The position numbers and the translations under genes were made by a program. DNA of 64,000 bases, from positions 1,736,001 to 1,800,000 of the forward strand of contig NZ_CP099466.1 of NCBI RefSeq assembly GCF_023921125.1, in the 5' to 3' direction. Positions 7,497-16,601 of this stretch are shown one piece after another (position 1 is the first letter of the stretch; each line of letters starts with the position of its first letter). Origin of the DNA: Arthrobacter caoxuetaonis. GTDB lineage: Bacteria > Actinomycetota > Actinomycetes > Actinomycetales > Micrococcaceae. The notes beneath the pieces were generated by a model, which saw only the letters and a program-made list of their open reading frames with translations, was not told the origin of the DNA and searched no databases.

Positions 7497-8720
7497 GTGC
7501 AAGTGGCAGCAGGCCAGACGGAAGAGAACCGGCAAGGGGTGCAGGGGAGGCTGTGGAGTAAGCCGTTCAGCCTCGCCATAGGAGTGAACTTCTTTATCTC
7601 CCTGGTGTTCTACCTGCTTATGACCTCTATGGCCCTCTATGCGGTCCAGCGGTTCTCCGCCTCCGACACGGCTGCCGGGCTGACGGCCGGCACGTTTGTG
7701 CTCGGTGCCCTGGCCGCGAGGATCTTCGCAGGGAAGTTCCTGGATTTCATGGGCAGGCGCCGCATGCTGCTCACGGGACTCTTTTTCTATACTGCGGCCT
7801 CGCTGCTCTATATCCCCGCTGACAGCCTGGCACTCCTGATCGCTATACGGGTTATTCACGGCGCAGCGTTCGGGATGGCCAGCACGGCTATCAGCGCATC
7901 CGTCATGGCGCTCATTCCGGCAGGGCGCCGGGGCGAGGGAACGGGGTACTTCAGCATTTCCAATACCCTGGCGACCGCCGTCGGGCCCTTCCTGGCGGTG
8001 CTCCTGGTGGACCGCACAAGTTACGACGTCCTGTTTATGGTCACCACAGGCTGCGCAGGTGCAGCCCTGGCGGTGGCTTTGCTGCTCCGGCTGCCCGAAC
8101 GCACCCTGACACCGCATGAACTGGCAGCCAAGTGGCGGATGCGTCCCTCGGACATTTTCGAGCCGCGCGCAGCAGCCATCGCCTCGGTAATGCTCGTGGC
8201 CGGGGTGGCCTACTCCGGAGTGCTCACGTTCCTGAATTCCTATGCCCAGCACCGGGACATGGTGGCAGCCGCCTCGGCCTTCTTCCTGATCTATGCCGGA
8301 ATCGTCCTGGTCTCACGGTTCGTGGTGGGCAGGATCCAGGACTCGCGGGGCGATAACGCCGTCGTGTATCCGATCCTGGCGTCCTTCGCTCTCGGGCTGG
8401 GCCTGCTTGCGTGGGCTCCGAACGGCGCGGTGCTTGCCGTGGCCGGCGCCTTTGTGGGGTTGGGTTTCGGTGCGCTCATGCCCACCGCACAGGCAATTGC
8501 GGTCACGGTGGCTCCCGACCACCGGATTGGGATCGCAACCTCCACGTTCTTCCTGGTCCTGGATGCCGGCATCGGCCTCGGGCCGTTCCTGCTGGGGCTG
8601 CTCATTCCGCTGACCGGCTTTACCGGCATGTACGCCGTCCTGGCCGGGGTGGTTGTCGTTTCCATGGTGCTCTACCACTTCGTCCACGGCCGCAGCCAGC
8701 AGCCCGGGGGAGCGCGATAG
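7497..8720 (+). CDS. MFS transporter, 12-helix exporter type
   Basis: 407-residue major facilitator with twelve predicted membrane helices. The loop between helices 2 and 3 (GKFLDFMGRRRMLLTG) carries the MFS motif A, and IRVIHGAAFGMASTAIS is a motif-B/C-like region of drug:H+ antiporters (YwoG/YfiS type). Substrate unknown: drug, sugar or siderophore export are all possible. The start is GTG 7497; GTG 7503 is an alternative, and neither has a good ribosome binding site. An imperfect iron-box palindrome lies directly upstream, which would fit a siderophore exporter, but this is speculative. Downstream is an independently transcribed LigD-type gene. Confidence 0.88.
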   Translation: MQVAAGQTEENRQGVQGRLWSKPFSLAIGVNFFISLVFYLLMTSMALYAVQRFSASDTAAGLTAGTFVLGALAARIFAGKFLDFMGRRRMLLTGLFFYTAASLLYIPADSLALLIAIRVIHGAAFGMASTAISASVMALIPAGRRGEGTGYFSISNTLATAVGPFLAVLLVDRTSYDVLFMVTTGCAGAALAVALLLRLPERTLTPHELAAKWRMRPSDIFEPRAAAIASVMLVAGVAYSGVLTFLNSYAQHRDMVAAASAFFLIYAGIVLVSRFVVGRIQDSRGDNAVVYPILASFALGLGLLAWAPNGAVLAVAGAFVGLGFGALMPTAQAIAVTVAPDHRIGIATSTFFLVLDAGIGLGPFLLGLLIPLTGFTGMYAVLAGVVVVSMVLYHFVHGRSQQPGGAR

Positions 8721-8761
8721 CCCAGCGGCTGCACAACGCTGACAAGGCGGCACCGGCAGGA

Positions 8762-8767
8762 TAGCCT
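8762..8767 (+). promoter_or_regulatory. -10 box of leaderless LigD-polymerase gene
   Basis: TAGCCT ends six bases before ATG 8774, and there is no ribosome binding site. Confidence 0.55.
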
Positions 8768-8773
8768 GCCTGA

Positions 8774-9793
8774 ATGGCAGCGAAGGCGACAACCATTTCC
8801 GTGCCCGGGCCCGACGGCGAGCGCGAAGTCAGGATCTCCAGTCCGGACCGCGTCCTGTGGCCGGAGCTTGGGTTCACCAAACTCGATTTGGCCGAATACA
8901 TCAAGGCGGTTGGTCCGGCGTTCGTTGCCGCCAACGGGGACCGGCCGCTTTCGCTGCAGCGGTTTCCGGAAGGAATCGACGGGGAGCAGTTCTTCTCCAA
9001 GAATCCGCCCAAGGGTGCCCCGGCCTACGTACGGGATGTCATGGTGGTCTACCCAAGCGCCCGTTCCCACCCCCAGCTGGTCATCGACGAGCCCGCCGCG
9101 GCTGTCTGGGCGGTGCAGATGAACACCGTCGTCTTCCATCCGTGGCCCTCCCGTGCCGGCAACTCCGATAACCCCGACCAGCTGCGGATCGATCTTGACC
9201 CCCAGCCCGGGACCGATTTCGACGACGCAGTCCCTGCCGCCCTGGCGCTGCGGGAGGTGCTCTCCGAAGCCGGCCTTGATGCCTTCGTCAAAACATCGGG
9301 CAACCGCGGACTCCACGTCTTCGCACCCATCGAGCCTGTCCGTGAGTTCCAGGATGTCCGGCACGCAGTGATCGCCGCAGCCCGGGAACTGGAACGGCGA
9401 ATGCCCCAGCAGGTGACGACGTCGTGGTGGAAGGAAGAACGCGGCGAAAAAGTGTTTGTCGATTTCAACCAGGCGAACCGGGACCGGACCATGGCGGGTG
9501 CCTACAGTCCGCGCGCGCTGGCGCACGCACCTGTTTCCACGCCGGTCACCTGGGATGAACTGGAAAGCGTGGATCCCACAGCGTTCACCGTCCTGACCGT
9601 GCCTGAGCGCCTTGCTTCAGTGGGGGACCCCTGGGCAGCAATGTATGAGGAGCCGGGGGCAATCGACGTCCTGCTCCAGTGGTGGCAGCGCGACCTCGAC
9701 GCCGGGTTGGGAGAACTGCCGTTCCCGCCGGACTACCCCAAGATGCCGGGGGAGCCGCCGCGGGTCCAGCCAAGCCGCCGCAGGATGGAGTAA
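8774..9793 (+). CDS. LigD-type polymerase/primase domain protein (NHEJ)
   Basis: 339-residue stand-alone PolDom of the archaeo-eukaryotic primase family, which adds nucleotides at double-strand break ends during Ku-dependent end joining. The metal-binding acidic pair is RIDLDPQPG (Asp140, Asp142), followed by the SGNRGLHVF motif and, towards the C-terminus, VFVDFNQANRDRTMAGAYSPR, the strongly conserved block with the third acidic residue. There is no ligase or nuclease domain in the chain, unlike Mycobacterium LigD. An ATP-dependent ligase of matching type is encoded 17 kb downstream; no Ku gene is in the window. Probably leaderless. Confidence 0.93.
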   Translation: MAAKATTISVPGPDGEREVRISSPDRVLWPELGFTKLDLAEYIKAVGPAFVAANGDRPLSLQRFPEGIDGEQFFSKNPPKGAPAYVRDVMVVYPSARSHPQLVIDEPAAAVWAVQMNTVVFHPWPSRAGNSDNPDQLRIDLDPQPGTDFDDAVPAALALREVLSEAGLDAFVKTSGNRGLHVFAPIEPVREFQDVRHAVIAAARELERRMPQQVTTSWWKEERGEKVFVDFNQANRDRTMAGAYSPRALAHAPVSTPVTWDELESVDPTAFTVLTVPERLASVGDPWAAMYEEPGAIDVLLQWWQRDLDAGLGELPFPPDYPKMPGEPPRVQPSRRRME

Positions 9794-9888
9794 CACCGGT
9801 GACTTAAATCACACTGGCAACGGGAAGCCCCGGGCATGGCTGACTGTTAACAATGAGTGGCAATTGCACCAGACAGAAAGCAGCACTC

Positions 9889-10509
9889 ATGAGCATCAGC
9901 AGCACCGACTTCCAGAACGAGTTCGTCGTGGACAACGCAGCCCTGGACACTCTCTTCCTGGAGGCCCGCACAGCAAACACCTTCAGTGCCGAAGAGGTTA
10001 CCGATGAGCAGCTGCGCGCGATCTATGAGCTGACCAAGATGGGTCCGACGTCGATGAACATCCAGCCGATGCGGATCACCTGGGTGCGTTCCGGGGAAGC
10101 ACGGGAGCGGCTCGTGAAGCACATGGCCGAGGGCAACCAGGCAAAGACTGCAGCAGCCCCGGTGGCAGCGGTGCTCAGCTTCGACACCGAATGGCATGAA
10201 GGCTTCCCGACCTTCTTCCCGCACGCTGCGGACCGTAAGGCCATGTTCGACGGCAACGAGGAACTGCGCACCGTCATGGGCAACAACAACGCTCACATGC
10301 AGGCTGCCTACTTCATCATGGCCGTCCGCTCCGTTGGCCTGGCCGCCGGCCCGATGGGCGCTTTCGATGCCGCGGGCATCGATGCCGAGTTCCATTCCGG
10401 CACCAGCCAGCGCACCTTCATGGTCGTCAACATTGGCAAGCCGGGCGAGAATGCCTGGTTCGACCGCCTTCCCCGTTACGACTTCGATGCCGTAACCACC
10501 ACCGTCTAG
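9889..10509 (+). CDS. Malonic semialdehyde reductase-like nitroreductase (RutE family)
   Basis: 206-residue FMN-dependent nitroreductase-fold protein of the RutE/HadB branch: RTANTFSAEEVTDEQLRAIYELTKMGPTSMNIQP is the family start, with GNNNAHMQAAYFIMAVRSVGLAAGPMGAFD later. RutE reduces malonic semialdehyde to 3-hydroxypropionate in pyrimidine breakdown. None of the other Rut genes is nearby, so the actual substrate may be another aldehyde or enal. ATG 9889 is chosen as it aligns with family starts; ATG 9853 is in frame. A strong terminator follows the stop. Confidence 0.88.
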   Translation: MSISSTDFQNEFVVDNAALDTLFLEARTANTFSAEEVTDEQLRAIYELTKMGPTSMNIQPMRITWVRSGEARERLVKHMAEGNQAKTAAAPVAAVLSFDTEWHEGFPTFFPHAADRKAMFDGNEELRTVMGNNNAHMQAAYFIMAVRSVGLAAGPMGAFDAAGIDAEFHSGTSQRTFMVVNIGKPGENAWFDRLPRYDFDAVTTTV

Positions 10510-10523
10510 TTTTTCCAGACGGG

Positions 10524-10549
10524 AAAGGACCGGCTTCGGCCGGTCCTTT
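10524..10549 (+). terminator. Intrinsic terminator after the RutE-like gene
   Basis: Perfect 11-bp stem AAAGGACCGGC with a TTCG tetraloop, ending in CCTTTCTG, 15 bp after the stop codon. Confidence 0.88.
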
Positions 10550-10655
10550 CTGCGTTTCCGGCACGCATTCCGCCCGCTGCGGCCCCGGACCCCTGTGCCG
10601 CCTTCTCCGCCAAGGGCAGGGGTGGGAGGATGGCAATGCCCGAAAGGCAGGACAC

Positions 10656-11420
10656 ATGGCGACAATCACCGTGGTAATCCCTTCCCGAAATGATGCACCG
10701 TTCCTGGCCCGTTGCCTGGAAGCGCTCAGCCACCAGACCAGGCCGCCGGATGAAACCCTCGTTGTGGACAACGGATCCACTGACAACACTGCCGCTGTCT
10801 GCGAAGCAGCCGGCGTCCGGAGAATCACCGAAGACGTGCCGGGGATAGCGGCGGCCACTGCGTGCGGTTTCGATGCCGCCAGCGGTGATGTCCTTGCCCG
10901 GCTCGACGCCGATTCGGTACCCCCGGCTGACTGGCTTGAGCGGATGGAAATCCTGCTGGGGGCCACAGGCGAGCTCACGGCCGTCACCGGACCCGGGGAT
11001 TTTTACGGCGGTAACCGGCTGACCCGGTGGATCGCCGAGCATATGTACATTGCAGGCTACCGCTGGTCCATGAACCTGCTGCTCGGCCACCCTCCGCTCT
11101 TTGGATCGAACTTTGCCATGCGCGCCTCGATGTGGAAGCGGCTGAGCGAGTCAGTCAAGCGCAGTGACGAACGCATCCACGACGACCTGGACATCAGTTA
11201 CCACGTCGCACCGGATATGGATGTGGTGTGGGACGACTCCCTCCGTGTGGGAGTGAGTGCCCGTCCGCTGGAAAGCTGGAAGGGACTTGGGCGGCGCCTG
11301 TCCATGGCATGGCATACCTTCCGCGCTGAATTCGCGGAGGAAGCTCCGCTGAAACGGCTGCGGACGCGGCGGCAGCGGGCTGCGGCCAACGACGGCGCTG
11401 CGGCGCCGGAAACGGACTGA
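10656..11420 (+). CDS. Family 2 glycosyltransferase
   Basis: 254-residue GT-A fold enzyme. It begins ITVVIPSRNDAPFLARCLEAL, then VVDNGSTDNT (nucleotide-sugar site) and ARLDADSVPP, the DxD metal-binding motif; HDDLDISYH is the probable catalytic-base region. There are no membrane helices apart from a weak amphipathic stretch, so it is cytoplasmic or peripheral. The highly basic C-terminus (RLRTRRQRAAAN) may contact membrane lipids. No other sugar-polymer genes are adjacent, so acceptor and product are unknown. ATG 10656 has AAAGG about 15 bases upstream. Confidence 0.9.
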   Translation: MATITVVIPSRNDAPFLARCLEALSHQTRPPDETLVVDNGSTDNTAAVCEAAGVRRITEDVPGIAAATACGFDAASGDVLARLDADSVPPADWLERMEILLGATGELTAVTGPGDFYGGNRLTRWIAEHMYIAGYRWSMNLLLGHPPLFGSNFAMRASMWKRLSESVKRSDERIHDDLDISYHVAPDMDVVWDDSLRVGVSARPLESWKGLGRRLSMAWHTFRAEFAEEAPLKRLRTRRQRAAANDGAAAPETD

Positions 11421-11449
11421 CCGCGCTGATTCGCACGCCGGCATGGACG

Positions 11450-12394
11450 TTAGGCCGCCGGCTTGGAGGCCCGTTCATACAGCGAGAGCAGATCCTGGGT
11501 GAGCTGGTGCGGATTCGTCTCGCACGGACTGTGCCCTCCCCGGTAAACGGCCAGCCGGGCGCCGACGGCGGACGCAAAGTCAGCATGTTCCTGGTTTGGC
11601 CAGATGTCATGCTCACCCACCGCCACGAGCTTGGGAACGGCGGACTGGGCCAGCTGGGCGCCAAAGTCTGGAACATCGCGCAGCAACCCCATAATGTCCT
11701 GGATCGACCGGCGCCGGGTAAGGGCAAAACGCTGGTGGACGAAGCGCATCCTGGCCGGCGGGACCCGGACAAAATTCCGCTTGACACCCCAAACGATCAG
11801 CGACGCGCTCAATTTCGCCGGCACCAGCCGAGCGAACGGACCCAGGACCGGAACTGCCCGGAACGACAGGCCTGCGACCGGCGGTGTGCTCATCAGAACG
11901 AGGCTGCGGAAAGCGTCTGGCGAGCGGAGCAGTCCCAGTGCCGAGACGACACCGGAAAACGAATGTCCCAGCACGTGCGCGGGGCCGTTCAGCCCGGCGA
12001 GGATAGTCAGCAGATCCTCTACGTAGAGCCGGTAGTCGTAGTGCCTGCCGGGCGGATCCAGGTGCTCGGGGCCGGCCGCTGCGGACTCATACTGTCCGGC
12101 AATGTCGTAGGACAGGACGTAGTAACCGCTCGCCGCCAGCAGCGGCATGACCAGCGAAAAGTCTTCCTTGGACCCCATCACGCCGGGCACGAGCACGACG
12201 GTGGGAGCGGCAGGGTTCCCCATCGCCAGGGCAGCAAGTGATCCGCTGGGAGCCGGGAGCTGAAGGCGGCGGGAACCGGCGGGCGGCACCGACCAGTCGA
12301 TATCGGGGAGACGGGAGTCCAGCACGGCAGCAGGTGGGGAAACACCCCAGGAACCGCCGTCGGACGCGTTCCAGCGGTCCTCCAGGGAAGCCAT
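11450..12394 (-). CDS. Alpha/beta hydrolase
   Basis: 314-residue alpha/beta hydrolase. The oxyanion strand VVLVPGVMGSKEDF is followed by the nucleophile elbow GHSFSG, then the acidic region VGEHDIWP and the catalytic His in GGHSPCETNP. The first ~60 residues form a family-atypical extension with a tryptophan/proline-rich start (SWGVSPP). Substrate unknown; esterase, lipase or thioesterase are possible. On the minus strand TATCGT lies five bases before ATG 12394, so it is probably leaderless. It is flanked by unrelated genes. Confidence 0.88.
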   Translation of the reverse strand: MASLEDRWNASDGGSWGVSPPAAVLDSRLPDIDWSVPPAGSRRLQLPAPSGSLAALAMGNPAAPTVVLVPGVMGSKEDFSLVMPLLAASGYYVLSYDIAGQYESAAAGPEHLDPPGRHYDYRLYVEDLLTILAGLNGPAHVLGHSFSGVVSALGLLRSPDAFRSLVLMSTPPVAGLSFRAVPVLGPFARLVPAKLSASLIVWGVKRNFVRVPPARMRFVHQRFALTRRRSIQDIMGLLRDVPDFGAQLAQSAVPKLVAVGEHDIWPNQEHADFASAVGARLAVYRGGHSPCETNPHQLTQDLLSLYERASKPAA

Positions 12395-12399
12395 ACCTA

Positions 12400-12405
12400 A
12401 CGATA
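12400..12405 (-). promoter_or_regulatory. -10 box of leaderless hydrolase gene
   Basis: TATCGT on the minus strand, five bases before ATG 12394; no ribosome binding site. Confidence 0.45.
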
Positions 12406-12525
12406 GCCAGCACCGTGCCGGGCCGGGACTACGGGAGAGCCTTTACACCTCCAGAAGCGAAGATCAGAATGACGGCATCCAACTGCAGCCGCAGCGGAGA
12501 CACTTCCCACCCCAGGAGGGTAATC

Positions 12526-13371
12526 ATGGAACTCCCTACGCCCCGGCCCGTTCCGGACCAGGGCATCAAAGACAAGCACCGCAAGCTGTGGGCCCTGGGT
12601 GACTACGGTGCAGTTGCCCGTGAGGTTATTCCTTCCCTGGGTCCCATCCTGGTCAACGAGGCCGGAATCGGACCGGGGGACTACGTCCTGGACGTTGCTG
12701 CGGGCACAGGCAACGCCGCCATACCGGCTGTTGCCACCGGCGCCTCAGCGGTGGCCCTGGACCTCACGCCCGAACTTATCGAGCTGGGCAAGCTCAATGC
12801 ACCCCAGGGCGGAGAGGAACTTCAATGGGTAGTGGGCGACGCCGAGGATATTCCCTTTGAATCAGGAACATTCGACGCCGTGATTTCATGCGTTGGCGTC
12901 ATGTTTGCCCCGAACCACGGGCAGGCTGCCGCTGAACTGGCCCGGGTCACCCGTGAAGGCGGGACCGTGGCGCTGCTGAATTGGACCCCGGAGGGCTTCA
13001 TCGGGGAGATGTTCAAGATCATGCGTGAATACCAGATGCCGGCCCCGCCCGCATCACCCGGACCGCCCATGTGGGGCCATGAGGACTACGTTGCCTCGCT
13101 CATGGACGGCCTGTTGGAAGGGCTGGTCAGCCGGCGGGAGGTCCTGACAGTGAAGAGGTTCGCTGAGCCGGACCACTTCCGCGAATTCTTCAAATTGAAC
13201 TACGGTCCCGCCGTCGGGGTGTACCGGGGCCTGGGCCAGGATGAGGAGCGGAGCGCTGCGCTGGACCGCGAACTCTCCGGGCTGGCCGAACGGTACGCGC
13301 GGAGTACGGAGGACGGAATGGAGATGGACTGGGAGTATCTCCTCCTGCGCGGCAGTGCGCTTGGATCCTGA
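12526..13371 (+). CDS. SAM-dependent class I methyltransferase
   Basis: 281-residue Rossmann methyltransferase, UbiE/Ubie-like branch. Motif I is VLDVAAGTGNAA, motif II acidic residue in VALDLTPELI, then GDAEDIPFESGTFDAVIS and GGTVALLNWTPEGFIGEMF. Small-molecule methylation is likely; substrate unknown. AGGAGGG lies seven bases before ATG 12526, a near-ideal ribosome binding site, so longer in-frame starts upstream are rejected. No operon partner is evident. Confidence 0.9.
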   Translation: MELPTPRPVPDQGIKDKHRKLWALGDYGAVAREVIPSLGPILVNEAGIGPGDYVLDVAAGTGNAAIPAVATGASAVALDLTPELIELGKLNAPQGGEELQWVVGDAEDIPFESGTFDAVISCVGVMFAPNHGQAAAELARVTREGGTVALLNWTPEGFIGEMFKIMREYQMPAPPASPGPPMWGHEDYVASLMDGLLEGLVSRREVLTVKRFAEPDHFREFFKLNYGPAVGVYRGLGQDEERSAALDRELSGLAERYARSTEDGMEMDWEYLLLRGSALGS

Positions 13372-13405
13372 CCTGCTGACGTTTTTCTACGCGCTGGGCC
13401 GGGGA

Positions 13406-13411
13406 TAGACT
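13406..13411 (+). promoter_or_regulatory. -10 box upstream of acyltransferase/galTK
   Basis: TAGACT, about 38 bases before the TTG start at 13449, which has its own AGGAG site. Likely promoter for the acyltransferase and possibly galT-galK. Confidence 0.45.
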
Positions 13412-13448
13412 CTGACGTGCACCTCTCGTCCGAGCTTAGGAGTCGACC

Positions 13449-14261
13449 TTGTCCCGGAAACGCCGGCCCAATAAGTACGTTTACCGCTCGATCGTGATGG
13501 CTGGCGTGGCAGCGGTCAAGCTTTTCCGTGTCCCGGTCATCGCTTCGGGAGTTGAGCACTTTCCGGCCGATGAGGTCATCAAGGGCCTGGACCGCAAAGT
13601 GGTGCCCGGCAAGGGTGCCGTTGTTGCCATCACGCATTTCGGGTACCTCGACTTCGTGTTTGCCGAATACCTGATCTGGAAGCAGATCAAGGTGCACATG
13701 CGCTACCTGGTCACCAAGAAGGCAGCCCGGAAGAAGTTTGTCGGTGCGGTTTGTGAATGGTGCGAACACATTGTGGTTGACCGTTCAGACGGCGCAGCCG
13801 CTTACGTCGAGTCGGTGGAGAAACTGCACCGCGGGGACTACCTCGCAGTGCTTCCGGAGGCAGGCGTGAGCCGGAGCTTTACGGTCCGGCAGCTGAAGAC
13901 AGGCGCCGTCCGGATGGCGGCCGAAGCAGGCGTGCCCATCATTCCGGTGTCGGTGTGGGGCGGACACCGCATGCTGACACGGGGCCATGGCCTGAGCCTG
14001 AAGGCAGTGTGGAAGACCCCTGTCCGGATCCATGTGGGCGAACCGCTCCGGGTGGATCCGAACGCCTCAGTTGCCGAGGAAACCGCACGGCTGCAGAAGG
14101 TGCTGCAGGCCGGAATCGACGAATGCATTGACACGTATCCGGAAGAGGCGCCGGCCGGAGCCTGGTGGATGCCGGTCAGCCGGGGCGGCTCGGCCATGAC
14201 TCCGGAAGAGCAGATCATCCTGGATGAGGCGGACCGCGCCAAGTACAAGATCACCGGCTAG
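13449..14261 (+). CDS. Lysophospholipid acyltransferase, PlsC family
   Basis: 270-residue acyltransferase that transfers a fatty acyl chain to a lysophospholipid-type acceptor. The catalytic HX4D motif is ITHFGYLDF (His63, Asp68), LPEAGVSRSF replaces the usual FPEG(T)R block and VPIIPVSVWG is the typical block IV. Starts at TTG 13449 with AGGAG upstream; no ATG in this position. The protein is basic and lacks a clear membrane helix apart from residues 14-27. It is followed after 11 bp by galT, so it may be cotranscribed with it, although the functions are unrelated. Confidence 0.87.
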   Translation: MSRKRRPNKYVYRSIVMAGVAAVKLFRVPVIASGVEHFPADEVIKGLDRKVVPGKGAVVAITHFGYLDFVFAEYLIWKQIKVHMRYLVTKKAARKKFVGAVCEWCEHIVVDRSDGAAAYVESVEKLHRGDYLAVLPEAGVSRSFTVRQLKTGAVRMAAEAGVPIIPVSVWGGHRMLTRGHGLSLKAVWKTPVRIHVGEPLRVDPNASVAEETARLQKVLQAGIDECIDTYPEEAPAGAWWMPVSRGGSAMTPEEQIILDEADRAKYKITG

Positions 14262-14272
14262 CGGGTTCGGCG

Positions 14273-15421
14273 ATGTCCTCTGACCGCCGGGCATCGGTCC
14301 CTGTCCGCACCCGCCTTGCTGACGGCCGGGAGCTGCTCTACTTTTTTGACGGCGACGGCGGGCGGCCACACGCGTCCCTCCCGGAGGACACCCGGGAGCT
14401 GCCCGCGAGGCCTGCGACACCCGAGCTGCGCTATGACCGGCTGCTCGGGGAGTGGGTGTCCTACGCGGCGCACCGCCAGTCCCGCACGCACCTGCCGCCG
14501 GCCCGGGAATGTCCGCTCTGCCCGTCCTCGGATACACGTGCCACGGAAATTCCGGCGCCGGACTATGACGTGGCAGTCTTCGAGAACAGGTTCCCGGCCT
14601 TCGGCCCGGAGACCGGCGGTGCACTGCGCCCTCCGGATTGGGCTTTCGAGGAGTTTCCCGCCGTCGGGCGCTGCGAAGTGGTTGCTTTTTCCGCCGACCA
14701 TGCAGCGTCCTTTCCCGGCCTGACGCGCCAACGGGTCCGGACCGTGATCGATGCCTGGACGCACCGGACGGCCGAGCTTTCCAGGCTTGCGGGGGTTGGA
14801 CAGGTCTTCATCTTCGAGAACCGCGGTGCCGAAATCGGCGTCACCCTGCACCACCCGCATGGGCAGATCTATGCGTATCCGTTCCCCACGCCGCGGACGC
14901 TCACCCAACTGGAGAGCGCCCGACGGTACCGGGCTGAGGGGCGGGGCGAGCTGTTTGCGGACCTCCTCGCAGACGAGCTGGCCGACGGCCGGCGGATCGT
15001 GGCACGCGGCCGCTACTGGACCGCCTATGTTCCCTATGCGGCGCGGATGCCCCTTGAGGTCCACGTAGTCCCGCACCGTTCCGTCCCCGACCTGCCGGCC
15101 CTGAGCCATGAGGAGCGCGAAGAGCTCTCGGGGCTCTACCTGGATGTCCTGCAGCGGATCGAAGCGCTGTATCCCACACCCACCCCGTACATTGCGGCCT
15201 GGTACCAGGCTCCGGTGAACCATCCGCTGCGCGGGCAGTACCGTGTCCACCTCCAGGTCACGTCGCCTCGCCGGGCTGCCGGCAAGCTGAAATACCTGGC
15301 CGGGTCCGAAGCCGCCATGGGGGCCTTCATCGGTGACGTCATCCCGGAAGACACCGCTGAACGCCTGCGCGGAGCACTGCCGCCGTTCGCGGCCTCCCGG
15401 GCCGCGGAGGATGAGGCATGA
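14273..15421 (+). CDS. galT: Galactose-1-phosphate uridylyltransferase
   Basis: 382-residue Leloir enzyme exchanging UMP between UDP-glucose and galactose-1-phosphate through a uridylylated histidine. The active-site HxH is in LHHPHGQIYAYPFP; YRVHLQVTSPRR and the early RYDRLLGEWVSYAAHRQSRT block are conserved, and CPLCPSS is the zinc-site CxxC. Its last four bases overlap the galK start (ATGA), so the two are coupled. galE is not in the window. Confidence 0.95.
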   Translation: MSSDRRASVPVRTRLADGRELLYFFDGDGGRPHASLPEDTRELPARPATPELRYDRLLGEWVSYAAHRQSRTHLPPARECPLCPSSDTRATEIPAPDYDVAVFENRFPAFGPETGGALRPPDWAFEEFPAVGRCEVVAFSADHAASFPGLTRQRVRTVIDAWTHRTAELSRLAGVGQVFIFENRGAEIGVTLHHPHGQIYAYPFPTPRTLTQLESARRYRAEGRGELFADLLADELADGRRIVARGRYWTAYVPYAARMPLEVHVVPHRSVPDLPALSHEEREELSGLYLDVLQRIEALYPTPTPYIAAWYQAPVNHPLRGQYRVHLQVTSPRRAAGKLKYLAGSEAAMGAFIGDVIPEDTAERLRGALPPFAASRAAEDEA

Positions 15422-16572
15422 CGACGCCGGTGCAGGCAACAGCCGAGCGGTTCCGGAAGCTCTACGGCAGGGCGTCGGCCGGCCTCTTCTCCGCGCCGGG
15501 ACGGGTGAACGTGATCGGGGAACACACCGACTACAACCTCGGGTTCGTCCTGCCGGCCGGCATCAACCGGCGGGCCCGGATTGCCGTTCTGCCGCGGGGG
15601 GACGGTGTCCTGCGGATGGCCACCACCGGCACCGGGGACCCGGCCGAGAGCACAGTTGCGGAGCTTGGTCCCGGGATGCTGCAGGGGTGGAGCCGCTATG
15701 TTGCCGGCGTGCACTGGGCGTTTGGACTTCGCGGGGTTGCGGTGCCGGGCATGGACATCCTGCTGGACTCCGACGTCCCGGCCGGGGCTGGGCTTTCCTC
15801 ATCCGCGGCGATCGAATGCGCGGTGGCGCTGGCCGTCAACGAATTTTCCGGGGCAGGGCTTCCGGCGGAGGACCTGGTGCTGCTGTGCCAGCAGGCTGAG
15901 AACGACTTCGCGGGCGCACCCACCGGCATCCTGGACCAGTCCGCATCGCTGCTGTCCACGTCGGGGCATGCTCTCTTCCTTGACTGCCGGACCCGCGAAT
16001 CGCGCCACGTCCCGCTCGACCTGGCGGGGGAAGGGATGGCCCTGCTGGTCATCGACACCAAAGTGAGCCATGCGCATGACTCCGGCGGGTACGCGGACAG
16101 GCGGGCGGATTGCGAACGGGCCGCCGCAACACTTGGGCTGGGGTCCCTCCGTGAGATCAGCCTGCCCGACCTGGTGCTGGCTGCACCGTCCCTGGATGCC
16201 CTTGCCTACCGCAGGGCACGGCATGTGGTGAGCGAGAACGCGAGGGTACTCTCCGTCGTCGAACATCTTGAAGCCGGCAGGCGGGCAGCGGGGCTGGGCC
16301 CGTGGCTTGCCGCCAGCCACGAATCCCTCCGGGACGACTTCGAGGTTTCCTGTCCGGAACTGGACCTTGCAGTGGAAGCCGCCATGGCGGCGGGAGCAGC
16401 CGGAGCGCGGATGACCGGTGGCGGCTTCGGCGGATCGGCGATCGCCCTGGTGCCGGCGTCCGACGCCGCGAGGATCGGATCAGAGGTCTGCCGTGCCTTT
16501 GCCCGGGCGGATTTTCTCGTCCCCGAAGTTTTCGAGGTGGTACCGGAAGACGGAGCGCGGCGCGAGTTCTAA
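15418..16572 (+). CDS. galK: Galactokinase
   Basis: 384-residue GHMP kinase that phosphorylates galactose at C1. The family signature GRVNVIGEHTDYNLGFVLP is at residues 24-42, the ATP-binding motif is PAGAGLSSSAAIECA and the third motif is MTGGGFGGSAIAL. Overlaps galT by four bases, so the pair is translated together. Complete and of usual length. Confidence 0.96.
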   Translation: MTTPVQATAERFRKLYGRASAGLFSAPGRVNVIGEHTDYNLGFVLPAGINRRARIAVLPRGDGVLRMATTGTGDPAESTVAELGPGMLQGWSRYVAGVHWAFGLRGVAVPGMDILLDSDVPAGAGLSSSAAIECAVALAVNEFSGAGLPAEDLVLLCQQAENDFAGAPTGILDQSASLLSTSGHALFLDCRTRESRHVPLDLAGEGMALLVIDTKVSHAHDSGGYADRRADCERAAATLGLGSLREISLPDLVLAAPSLDALAYRRARHVVSENARVLSVVEHLEAGRRAAGLGPWLAASHESLRDDFEVSCPELDLAVEAAMAAGAAGARMTGGGFGGSAIALVPASDAARIGSEVCRAFARADFLVPEVFEVVPEDGARREF

Positions 16573-16601
16573 GAACCGCCGCCGGCTCCGCGTCGGTCCG
16601 G